The notes beneath the pieces were generated by a model, which was not told the origin of the DNA, did not search any database, and saw only the letters and a list, made by a program, of their open reading frames with translations. A DNA stretch of 64,000 nt, from NCBI RefSeq assembly GCF_037975245.1, contig NC_092580.1, positions 12,307,501-12,371,500 on the forward strand, written 5' to 3'. Shown one piece after another: positions 50,013 through 60,300 of the stretch; position 1 is the first letter of the stretch, and each line of letters starts with the position of its first letter. The stretch comes from Apostichopus japonicus. Its lineage: Eukaryota; Echinodermata; Holothuroidea; Aspidochirotida; Stichopodidae. The position numbers were made by a program, and so were the translations under genes.

Positions 50013-50350
50013 CCTATTAGAGTCTATATCAATCCGCCGACTGTTTTCCTATCTCAGTAAAAGTGCAAAATAAGGCAGCAGGAGCACATCTTTTTGACAT
50101 GTTATCAATCAGGATCTGTTTTTGCGGGGCTTGGATGTTAAAGAGCATGAATGGAAGTAGATTTGTGCAAAAATTGGGACAATTGAGGCAAGTTTAGACC
50201 ACTTTAGGCCTACCAGGAGCAGTGTACGAAAATTGTTTACTAATTGAGTGAAGAGGTCTGTTCACAAGTTAAAAACCTTCAGGCTCTCATAGCAAAACAA
50301 AAAATCTGCACTGTCATGATACAGCAAATTGATGGTGATATGAATGGCTA
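50013..50350 (+). repeat. Interspersed repeat, copy 2 (pair with 43130-43490)
   Basis: Matches copy 1 block by block (GGCAGCAGGAGCACATCTTT, CACTTTAGGCCTACCAGGAG, GTCATGATACAGCAAATTGA) with perhaps one change per six to eight bases. No coding function supported. Confidence 0.8.
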
Positions 50351-51419
50351 ACTTGTCAGTTATCCAGTAATGGGTAATTTAGCTAGTGAGAACTTCTATC
50401 TAGAATTAGAGACCACATTATTTTTATGTGTAAGTCAATAACAAATTTGTTTTTGTTTATTTTTAATATAGACGTATGCTACCTTTGAACGTTGAAGTGC
50501 ATTGATGATAGGGTATATCTATTGCCTAAATATTAGCACAATCAAAGTCTATCATTATAAAGTATCCACAGACGTGCATTGCGTGACAAACCAGTTGATA
50601 GGAATACAAAACGTACCATAGAACGAAGGAAACCAACAGGGGAGTTACATGTGTTTAATTAGTTTCTCGAAGTATCTGGGGAAATAAGGCATTGGTGATT
50701 TGCCACTTTCTGTTACTGTATATCTATTCACTTATACAATAGACTATATGCCGTTATACCTTGCCAGGAAAAACGGCATCAACTGATCAGATTATAAAGA
50801 AGGTTGGTGTTTTTAGAGATCACGAGGAAAAGAACATCATAATCGGTAAGATTAGTTGTAGAATCAGCCGTTCTATATATTATCTATATATAGCTGCTGA
50901 GATACACTGCTCAAGGATAACAATGAGATTTTTAAAATCATGTTAGGCCTTTAGTTTCATGTAGTTATGCAAGTATTAAAGCAATAAAATAAAAAAATTG
51001 AGAATTTCTCATGTGGTATGTACTAGGGTCAATGCATTGTATAGAGTATAAGAGCTCTTAATACTAACAGCTGGGCTATGTAAGTCAGTTGTATGTTGGT
51101 ACAATGATAAGTCAACTTAATCAGGTTAAACTTAAAGCCTGATTAAATTGAGTGAGAACTTGTATACATTAAAACAGAATATTAACCTTTGGCAGTTACT
51201 ACTGCTACTCCCTTCGTGTAGAACTACAACCGGATTGCACCTATAAAAAGGTGATGTTCTACCCTCAACTTTACATCACAAAAATATTTCAGATTATGAT
51301 TACTTCAATCTTGCAACCATTCAGTTTAAGTGTTTTGCTTGTCATCTACTATTTAATAGCAACGAAGCAATATTCAATATTCTCCAAAACACATCTACTA
51401 GCAGAGATATTAATTAACA

Positions 51420-51760
51420 GGCTGCAATGAAGGTAAATTTGTGTGTCATCCGTATCAGTAGAAATGGTCGTTCAAGTTGTCACTATGTACGATTGTGTAC
51501 ATAGTGAATAACTCGAGCCAAAGCACAGATCCATGTGGAACGCCAAACTCTAGAGGTACTAGTTCTGAAGCTCGATCGATACTAATGCAAAGTGTTTGAA
51601 ATCGGTTGGACAGATATTGACTCAACTACTCTCAATGCAACATCCTGAAGTCCAAACTGTTCGTGAAGGACATTGGTATGCTAGTGTCGCTCAAGTGGTG
51701 CATACACAACCGTCTCCACAAGTTTGGAGATGAAGGACGGGTTAAACACGGGTCAGAAAT
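51420..51760 (-). mobile_element. LINE reverse-transcriptase core remnant
   Basis: Minus-strand frames, with several frame changes, give fragments FGLQD.ALRVVES, PISNTLH or NRFQTLCISIDRASELVPLE, FGVPHGSVLWLELFTMYTIV, HSDNLNDHFY and DDTQIYLHC. These correspond to the fingers/palm of non-LTR reverse transcriptases (GVPQGSVLGP...YADDTQ). It is heavily decayed, and lies just 5' of the TRIM gene on the opposite strand. Confidence 0.82.
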
Positions 51761-51936
51761 GTTTTAGCACTTCTGTTTCCACAGCAGTTGGAATGGGTTA
51801 TGCATTCATATTTTTTGAAATACAGGGATAAATAATAATTTGTTAAACACTTCTCTTTCTTTTCCTGAACTCTTTCACAGATTGTGACGTAAATAAGCAC
51901 AGTTTTTTCAAGTGAGAGTTAACAACTTTCATCAAC

Positions 51937-54132
51937 ATGGCTACCTGGAACCCTTTCATAGAAGACCTGACAGAAAACTTCTTCATGTGCTCTGTTTGTT
52001 TGGATCAATTTAATGAGCCGAAACAGTTACCATGTCTTCATCGATACTGTAACGATTGCTTGAGAACAGTTATTCAAGCCAGCCATGATGGGACAATTGA
52101 ATGTCCACTTTGTAAACAGCGATGCTGTATACCAGAGGATGGATTGGACGGCTTTAAGACTGATTTTCATATGAAGAGTATGCTCGAGTTCATAGAATTG
52201 CGTAAATCATTGGAAAAGAAAGATTTGAAGCAGTGTGTGAGCTGTTCAAAGGATGTGATATGTTCCGCCTACTGCTTTAAATGTAGAGCTTTTTTATGCG
52301 AAGAATGTTACAGGGTTCATATCAGAAATAGAATGTTTACTGATCACCAACCAAGCACTCTGAAATTGGAAAATATGGCAGCTAAGAACCTCACCATGGA
52401 AGAAATAGCTGCAATGACGGAAGATCCCAGGTGCCATTTTCATATCAAAGAACCAGCCAAATTGTGCTGTGGTACATGCCAAAATGAGCCGGTTTGTTTA
52501 GTTTGCACTCACGGTAAGCACAAAGGTCACGATCTCATAGATGTGAATGACTTAGCCCAGAAAGAAAAGAAATTATTGAATCGGAACCTTGCTGAACTAA
52601 GCAAGCACAAGACTAAACTATACGAGTTACCCGAGAAGGTTCAAATGACGCTGGTAAAATTGAATGAAAATGTTACAAAAAAGACTGAGTTGTTGACAAT
52701 TCAACACGAGGAACAGGCAAAGAGAATAAAGGATAAACTTGCCGAATGTAACCATGAACGTGAAAAAGGAGCTGCTGACATAGAAAATAGAAGAGGATGT
52801 GAAAAACATGAAATAACTGTTAAACATGAAGAGGAAATGAACCGATTGATAATGAAACATCAAGAAAATATGAAAAGTACCGATGTAAAATATGACCAGG
52901 AATTGCAAGAATTAATGGACAATTGTAAGGAAACTGAGGGTGAATTCTTTAAAAAACTTGGGGAGTTAGATAGTAATTTCAAGACCTTGACAACAGCTAA
53001 AGATCTTCTTACAAGTCAAAACAGAAACGAATGTGAAGAATTACTAAATAAATGTAAGCAACTTATTAAACGATTCGAAAACTTATCAGCAACGTCTTCT
53101 AGCATTCTTGCATGTAATGACGATTGGACAGACGCACAGTGTGTCCCCGACATAAGAGCAGCCTGTGAACCTATGCTCGAAGAAATGAAACAAGAATATC
53201 CAGAGTTAGAATCTTTATCTGATTTTGTCATCAGTGATATAACAAAAGTTATATCTGATAAAGTTGTCATTACAGAAAGCGCAGAGTCTGTTGTTGATGT
53301 TCCGAGAATCAAATTTAAAAGATACCTGATCATTGGTATGACAAGTAGAAGCAATGGTGATATCGTTATGACTGGTATTGTATCAGAAAAGGAATCACAC
53401 ATCACTGTCATTAACATGAAAGGAGAAATATTAAATCAGAATGTTTTAACTAGAAATAAGAGATTTCGGCTTTGGGCAGAACGTTTCTGTTGTAATTTGT
53501 CAGGGTTCAATGTCATTACAGTTTGCAAACCGGATGAAATCGGTATTTATAATATTTCTGACTCTTCTTACCAAAAGAAGAACATCAGTGACATGGTTAA
53601 GACATGGCCAGATGATAGGTTTGTGTGTTCTGTTACCACGAATCCTGCCAAGAATCAAATCCTTGTTGGAACTGACAGAAGAGAAGTTTATGTATTTGAT
53701 TATCAGCTGAATTACAGTCACACCATAGTACTACCTGATGAAATCAGGGAATCACAAGATATCACTGTCCACGATGGTAATCTGCTGATCTGTGACTATG
53801 TGGGTAGGACCTCATATGCAGTAACCATGGTGACATCAGGGAGTAAGGTGGTGTATAAATTCACCAAACCAAATCTAAGTGGAGTTAACTTAAAACCTTA
53901 CCGTGTGTGCATAGGCATGGGAGGGTTCATCTACATGTTATGGGAAGATGATAGACAGCTGAACACTGTGCTAACACAATACAGTCAAGATGGCCGGCAA
54001 TTACTAACAACAATGTCAGTTGATGACCATGCAGAGTGCATGACCACATCCATAGTAGATGGTGAGGAGAAACTCTTGATAGCCACCGTTAGGTCGCGGA
54101 AGATGTATATATACGGACTAGTACCTGTATAG
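51937..54132 (+). CDS. TRIM-family RING E3 ubiquitin ligase, single coding exon
   Basis: 731 residues. RING at 18-59 with C18, C21, C33, H35, C38, C41, C56, C59. B-box 1 about 100-137 (C100-x2-C103, C113-x2-C116, C121-x2-C124, H128, H137). B-box 2 at 166-198 (C166-x2-H169, C178-x2-C181, C187-x2-C190, H195-x2-H198). Charged coiled coil about 205-390. Residues about 440-731 are beta-rich repeated stretches (IVMTGIVSEKESHITVINMK, NQILVGTDRREVYVFDYQL) resembling a six-bladed NHL-like propeller as in TRIM2/3/56/71-type proteins. It should transfer ubiquitin using the RING and dimerise through the coil. ATG context CAACATGG is good. An acceptor CTCTTTCACAG at 51880-51890 suggests a 5' UTR exon upstream. 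It is one of an expanded family in echinoderms (inference), so exact orthology is unclear. Confidence 0.93.
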   Translation: MATWNPFIEDLTENFFMCSVCLDQFNEPKQLPCLHRYCNDCLRTVIQASHDGTIECPLCKQRCCIPEDGLDGFKTDFHMKSMLEFIELRKSLEKKDLKQCVSCSKDVICSAYCFKCRAFLCEECYRVHIRNRMFTDHQPSTLKLENMAAKNLTMEEIAAMTEDPRCHFHIKEPAKLCCGTCQNEPVCLVCTHGKHKGHDLIDVNDLAQKEKKLLNRNLAELSKHKTKLYELPEKVQMTLVKLNENVTKKTELLTIQHEEQAKRIKDKLAECNHEREKGAADIENRRGCEKHEITVKHEEEMNRLIMKHQENMKSTDVKYDQELQELMDNCKETEGEFFKKLGELDSNFKTLTTAKDLLTSQNRNECEELLNKCKQLIKRFENLSATSSSILACNDDWTDAQCVPDIRAACEPMLEEMKQEYPELESLSDFVISDITKVISDKVVITESAESVVDVPRIKFKRYLIIGMTSRSNGDIVMTGIVSEKESHITVINMKGEILNQNVLTRNKRFRLWAERFCCNLSGFNVITVCKPDEIGIYNISDSSYQKKNISDMVKTWPDDRFVCSVTTNPAKNQILVGTDRREVYVFDYQLNYSHTIVLPDEIRESQDITVHDGNLLICDYVGRTSYAVTMVTSGSKVVYKFTKPNLSGVNLKPYRVCIGMGGFIYMLWEDDRQLNTVLTQYSQDGRQLLTTMSVDDHAECMTTSIVDGEEKLLIATVRSRKMYIYGLVPV

Positions 54133-54413
54133 CGCTTTATAGAAATTACATATTAAAACAAAATGGTATCGCGAGTTAATTACGATACACAGATTTGGTT
54201 GTTATCGTTGCTGTATTTGTTTTTCTGGGGTTTTACACACATATGAAAATATTACAATCCTAATTTCTTAGAGTTATTGTTAGTGCAATTATAATTGGCA
54301 AATAACTAGTTCCTAGGGAGTTTATCTCTGTATCTTAATATATCCATCACAAAGACTGTCTTCCTATATAAGGATAAATTTACATCAATATCAGTATGCT
54401 CATTTGTTACATG

Positions 54414-54419
54414 AATAAA
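54414..54419 (+). promoter_or_regulatory. Candidate polyadenylation signal for the TRIM gene
   Basis: AATAAA about 280 nt downstream of the TRIM stop codon, before the hairpin-rich repeat. It is the nearest canonical hexamer I noticed in the 3' flank. Confidence 0.45.
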
Positions 54420-54651
54420 TGCTTTTACTACAGCCTAGCACAATTTCTAGACAAGGTTGGTGTATTATTCCTCGGGTATATTGGCTTTGTGATACAATGT
54501 GGTATGTATCATTACAGATAATTTCTGGATTTCAACTCTTTCTTTATAATGTGCCTCCATTTAAAATATCCTCTAATGACATATGATATATATATAAGTT
54601 CAAACTGAGCAACATTTTGGAGAAAATTGTTCACTTACTCACTTGGAAATT

Positions 54652-54905
54652 AGTGAACAATTGAACATTTTGCAGAAAAATGTTGAACTGACGAGATATA
54701 ATAAGTTGTCAATTGAATATTTTGCAGGAAATCGCTCAGTTGGAATGAAGTGAACAATTTAATATTTTGCGGAAATTTGTTGAATTGACGAGATTTCATA
54801 AGTTGTCAATTGAACATTTTTCTGCAAAATGTTCAATTGCTCAGTTTGAATGAAGTGAACAATTGAACATTTTGCAGAAAAATGTTCAATTTCTCAGTTA
54901 AAGCA
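54652..54905. repeat. ~100-bp tandem repeat rich in small hairpins
   Basis: Units start GTGAACAATTGAAC or GTGAACAATTTAAT at 54652, 54750 and 54855. Each contains ATTTTGCAGAAAAATGTT-type self-complementary blocks, GACGAGAT..ATAAGTTGTCAA and GCTCAGTT.GAATGAA. The segment GAACATTTTTCTGCAAAATG at about 54810 folds back on itself with 9-10-bp arms. It lies just 3' of the TRIM gene. Confidence 0.8.
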
Positions 54906-55342
54906 ACTGCGCAATCCAACATTTTTCTGACTTTTGATAATTACTATCTTGTTATCTTTACAATTTACTGAAAAATGTTGACTTATTGGGGCAAAGATGG
55001 CACTTTTAAGCTTCCGTTCTAAATAAAAGAATATTAAAGATAGGGTCAGATAGCTAACATGCTTCTTATGTAATCACTGTCTATGTGACATTATGTAACA
55101 AATGGAAGCTCTAGTGTATATGCAGTGTCATAATCAAAGGAGGGGTGGAACAAAGTTCCACGCCCCCACCCCCACCCCACTTTAGAAAGAGGAGTAGATG
55201 TCTTGTCCCTTCCCACTTTTCTAATCAGTTACGCACTCCACTGCGTCGCTCATTCATTCAAACGGATCACATGAGGCAGTAAAAATAGCCTTACTTGAAA
55301 CGTTAAAAGACTGCTGAAATTATAAATCCCGTAATACAGAGT

Positions 55343-55656
55343 GTTGTATGTATGTATGTATGTATGTATGTATGTATGTATGGGTGTATGTATGTATGTA
55401 TGTATGGGTGTATGTATGTATGTATGTATATTAGATCCTCCTGCAAGCAGGAACTCGCGAAGAAGCCTTATTGGCTTATCAAAGCCGCAAGCTGACGGAA
55501 GTCAGTCTCTCACTTTCATATTTAACGTCCATGATTATGAATTGTCAATTGTCAACAACTCTGTAACTGGACGACATACATTAATCTGGGAGTGACTCGA
55601 ACCGGGGACCTTATGATTGAAAGGCACCGGTGTTAACCACTGAGCTAACACTCCAC
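55343..55656 (-). mobile_element. tRNA-derived SINE with (CATA)n tail
   Basis: The minus-strand head at 55587-55655 has A box TAGCTCAGTGGTTAACAC and B box GGTTCGAGTC with GGAGTG...CACTCC end pairing. The T-arm does not pair well, so it is not a working tRNA gene. A body of about 150 bp follows (GTTGACAATTGACAATTC, AAGCCAATAAGGCTTCTTCG, CTGCTTGCAGGAGGATC), ending in (TACA)n at 55343-55431, which is (GTAT)n on the plus strand. Head, body and simple tail make a complete SINE. Confidence 0.8.
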
Positions 55657-56394
55657 TGTGTTCATTCAAGATGGGACAAAGCAACTAACAGGCATACGCT
55701 CAAGGGCTGGGGTGGGGAGGAGGAGGGGGGTAAGAATATTTAGGAGACAGCAGTTGGGAACATTTTATAAAACCATAACACTACCACAAAGATGAGTTTG
55801 CAAACTATCATGTAGAAGTGATACGTTTCGAACTAACATGGTTATTTGCTCCAATTTGGCAATTTTCGCCGGCGATCTGTTGTCCTTCTTGTATTTTATT
55901 CATCTGGATACATTAAACGTTTGAACATGAAACATTCATGTTCTGGTAAAAGTTAAGTGCGAGGGGCAGATATATCTAGCAGGTTTTCATACCCTGTCGC
56001 ATAAACTTTTATTTATGGAGTTCTGGTTGTTTATGGTTTATTGTACTGACCATAACATTTTAGGTCAGGTGATTACCACGGTGATACACTTCATAGCGTT
56101 AATAGCTGTGGTCAGTCAATTAGGTTCCATTTGTATTGCAATGTTATGTTTAATGATTTCACTGTAAGCATGTCGTATTTCCACATCTTTATTGAGACAA
56201 GTGCCTATATTAAGATAAAGTTCAGTCGCTAACCAATCCACAAGTTTAGTACTGCTGTTAAATTAAATTTACTCGATTAAAAGTATAACGCTAGATATAT
56301 GTAAGTTGCATGGATGGAATTAGAACCAAAAAAAACATGACTACACAGGAAGCAGATTAAGGAGCAAAGAACGGATTACAAATGTTTGTAGAAC

Positions 56395-57200
56395 ATTAAC
56401 AAAATTATGCAATCAATAATGGAAGCTGCTACCAATGTGATTTGCATTGGTCCACTGCATGCCAAGGGTGGAGGAGGGTATAGTGGGGGGGGGGGGCACA
56501 AAGGGGAAAATATATTGGAGTGTATATGTAGGCAAAAGCTATTGTAGTGAAATTTCCTGGAATACTCACTTTGATGCAATGTACTGTACAGTTAACCAAT
56601 AGACAAAAGGTAGGGTAGGACATCCCATCCCTTAGCTGCATGCAAAAATATAGGGAAATAATTCACAGCCCCCCAACATGGAGTGTATGTTAACCTATCC
56701 ATACATTTAGCATTTGTAGATATGGCATTTATGTTTTAAGCTGGTCTTTATAATATAAACACAATTATTAAGGGAGGAAGCTCCCAATATGTTTTTGCAT
56801 TGGATCACTGCATGCTAGGAGAGAGGAGGGGTAAGGGTGGGCCCCCAACATATGAGGGTAAAATGTTTTCCAGTGGTGTAACACTATAGATAGGCAAGGT
56901 TATTTGTGAGATATCCTGGAATACTGACTTTGAAGTTAATGTGCAGGTCACCCATAGACGAAAGGAAGGGCAGCACATCCCCCTTATCTTAGTTGCACAA
57001 AAAAACAAAGGGAAATAATTCACAGCCCCATCCAACCTCCCCCCCCCTTCCCCAAAATGGGGTGTATGTTAACCTCTACATATATTTAGTGTTATCAGAT
57101 ATGGCATTCATTGTTTTTAAAGTCTATATCTGGTGTAAAAGAAACAAAATTATGTAATCGATAAAGTAGGCAGCTCCCAATGTGAGCTCTCTAAGACAAA
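56395..57200 (+). repeat. ~380-bp diverged repeat, copies 1-3
   Basis: Unit starts lie near 56400, 56762 and 57148, each with ATTATG/ATTATTA..CAATCAATAA-like sequence, AGCTCCCAATGTGA, GCATTG.TCACTGCATGC, a GGGTGGAGGAGGG block, TTCCTGGAATACT.ACTTTGA, and ATAATTCACAGCCCC..GGAGTGTATGTTAACCT. Further copies occur at 60 to 62 kb. Confidence 0.85.
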
Positions 57201-57352
57201 TGTGTGGTGTAAATATTGTGTATTGAACAAAGTAAATTTTAATGAAAAACTGTCAATATTGCATTTATTAAACATGAAAGTTTGTACTGATTAGAGATAA
57301 CATTTCACATTAATGAATCAATGGTGGTAAAGTGACAGAAATAAACAGTGTT

Positions 57353-60300
57353 TTAAACAGCAGTGGAATGGTTTTTGATTTCTTTTTCAAGTAAGCTGAG
57401 ATCCAGCCAAGGTCTTTGAACAGAATGGGCAGAATTTCTGTGGACGTCCTTGTCTTTACTGAGGAGGTTTATAAGCTGTAAATTACAAGTAAAAGAAATG
57501 ACAAATAGCACTTAAACCAGGGTTGCAAAAGCATTGGTAACACTCATTGTCACCACACACTGCCCAATTACATTCACTCTACACAGAGCTAATCATTAGC
57601 GATATAGATCCTGATAACTTCTTTAATTAAAAATAAATATAGATTTCAATAAATTTAGATGAAGACACTATCACAACTTTCAGGAAGTGTTCCCAGTTCC
57701 ATGCTTCTATCGTCAGTTTCTGGTGTAAATTTTCCTGTGGTGTATATGATTACTAGTTAAATTAATGGTTGTTTTATACATCTACATTAGCCATGTTGTA
57801 GTTCAGACTGTTTTAAGGGATAAGAAGTTTTACAGTTAAGTTAGTCCAGGCATGTTCAATGTGTGTGTTTTCACCACTTGATTTCACATTGCAAGTAAAC
57901 CAATATTACACGTGAGTGAAAGATTAGCAATGTTGTGTAATAGTGATACGTAACGATGAAGTGAATGAATAATACAGGATATCTACATTTTAATGGGAAG
58001 AAAAAAATGTAATTTCTGTTTTACTACATTAAGCTCTGTTTCAAAATTTTACTCTGGCTGACCAAAACAATGATGGCAATCAATCTTAATTAATCAATCT
58101 GAATTAATCAATCTGCATCAACATGAAAACTATGGGCTTTGAGCTTCCTGGTTGACTATGCTTTTACTTCTTGACATCTCCAAAAGCAAAGTAAGCTTTT
58201 CTTCAGTCAATATGCTGCAGAATCACAGTTTAACCGAACTTCAACTCTTGTTTGAGACATAACATGCAAGTGAAGTTTCATGTACGTCTACAGATTGTGT
58301 GCATGTCATTATGTAAATGAGTATTAATGGTAGACCAGCTTACTGTGATGAGGATGAATTTCTCATGCTCTTCATCTGCCTCATATCTGACATGTTTATA
58401 TGTAAATGCTGCACTATAGTCTGAATAAATTTGTATATGGAAGGATGAGTTCAGACAAATTTTTGAGTGAAATTCTTCTTATAAATTGATCAATGTGTAA
58501 AGATAAAGAGTTAATTATCAAAACAATGTACCCACTGTTACTTGAGGTTTTCAGACTTTGGCCTTGAATCTCAACTGAACCCTCCAGCCTTGAGTTAAAA
58601 TTGGTCCCTAAATAACCTTAATTATTGTTTCCAAGTTTATTGTTTTAGTGTTTTTTTTTTCCTACCAAAAAGTAAGAGAAGTTTGTGCCTTCAATATGTG
58701 TAAATGCTACATTGCAAAATCTGCTGTATTGTGACCAATCATAGCATACATTAGCTAGGAAAGTTTTACAATTATGTAATCAACCTGCCACCTTCATTAA
58801 AATTACCTTGGTCAATATGAAGTAGCCTGCACAGCCTTTTGACACTGTTAGGTTCTCCGTGTGAACACCCATTGTACACAGTTGGTGATAAAACAAATAA
58901 ATGAATTAAACTGAGGGGTAATTAGTCATTATATGTCGACGTAAGTTTAACAGACAGTGTCTACACAAAGACTTTCATTCAAAGGAAAAACATGTACCAG
59001 GCAGTGCAGGATAACTGTTAAAATGAGGTCATTTAACAACCAAGCAGGTGGATTACATAATTGTAGGAAACTTTTTTTGCAGTAGCATGTGATACTTGGG
59101 GCCAATACAGCAGTATGACCAATAAGATTATAACTTCAACATTTGTTCTGTTCTAGTCATACCACACTTTTTTTTATATGTGGTTTAATGTACAGTAACA
59201 TAAATATGATATAAAAGCAAGCAGAGTGCAGTTAGCCGGAATTTTACAAGATACTACATTTAGTGAGCCCTAAGGACAATCCTGTGGAGAAACAGTCAAG
59301 CTCACCATCCTCATCTGATTTAGAGACTGAATATTTTCCTTCTGGCTTGTTGTTGCAGTCAGTTTGTGCGTGTATCTGTGAAACAAATATCCAACACCTC
59401 ATAACTTTGGAAGATCAGGAAGGTTGAACATAACTAGCTGAATGAGATGAAATTAATGTACAATTAAAATAGTATATGAGTTCAAAAGTCCTATAGTCAA
59501 CATCTTAAAATCAAATGACAGATTATTCAAAAACTATTTTACACCATATATGATTAGCTGTTATATCAGCATGTTTCTATTGTGTGACATGTCTGGATAT
59601 TTGCTTACTATGCAGAGAGTTATTGCAATTTTGTTTGTACAGAGAAATGATCAATAAAAACTTTTTTAGCGATGTCTACCTTCACTTAAACTGTCTCCAG
59701 AAGGCCTTTAAGGACCATAACTTTTATATACTTCAAATTGAGCAAGTTCTGGATTTCACAGTTTGATTTTGTACTATAAACATTAGAGAATCAGTTGTAC
59801 TTGGCAAACAGGCTGCAGGTAATAAAGTGAAATATATAATTGTGGAAAATATTGATCCTCAAGTGATATGGTATTCAATGCATCTTACATCGCTAGGATA
59901 TAAGTATCAGTAGAGGGGGGTGGGGGGGTGAAGAGGTCGAATCCTTATAGCCAGAGGAATTTGGTGGGACAAATACCACCTCACCCAAGCTGCAAATTGG
60001 AAGCCAAAGGATACAACTTTATAGCCCCTCTGCCATCACCATTCCCCCCCCCAACCCTTCAATGGCATGTCTAATAAACCAATAAAGGTTATAACACATA
60101 AGTTCCAAGGTATACACTTGGTGTGAAAGTAAAAAAATTACAAAATAAATAAAGGAGTTATCTCTCAATGTGATTTGGCATTGCTTCACTACATACCAGA
60201 AGTTGTGTAAGGTTATATGTAGGAATGAACAGTAAATGGGAAGGTTCTTTAATGTGGGTTATAATAGTACATTAATGAAATATCTAGTACTGCTACCTTT

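Noticed and set aside
55341-55595. Plus-strand frame starting with repeated MYVC
   Set aside because: It is the (GTAT)n tail of a SINE followed by the antisense SINE body.
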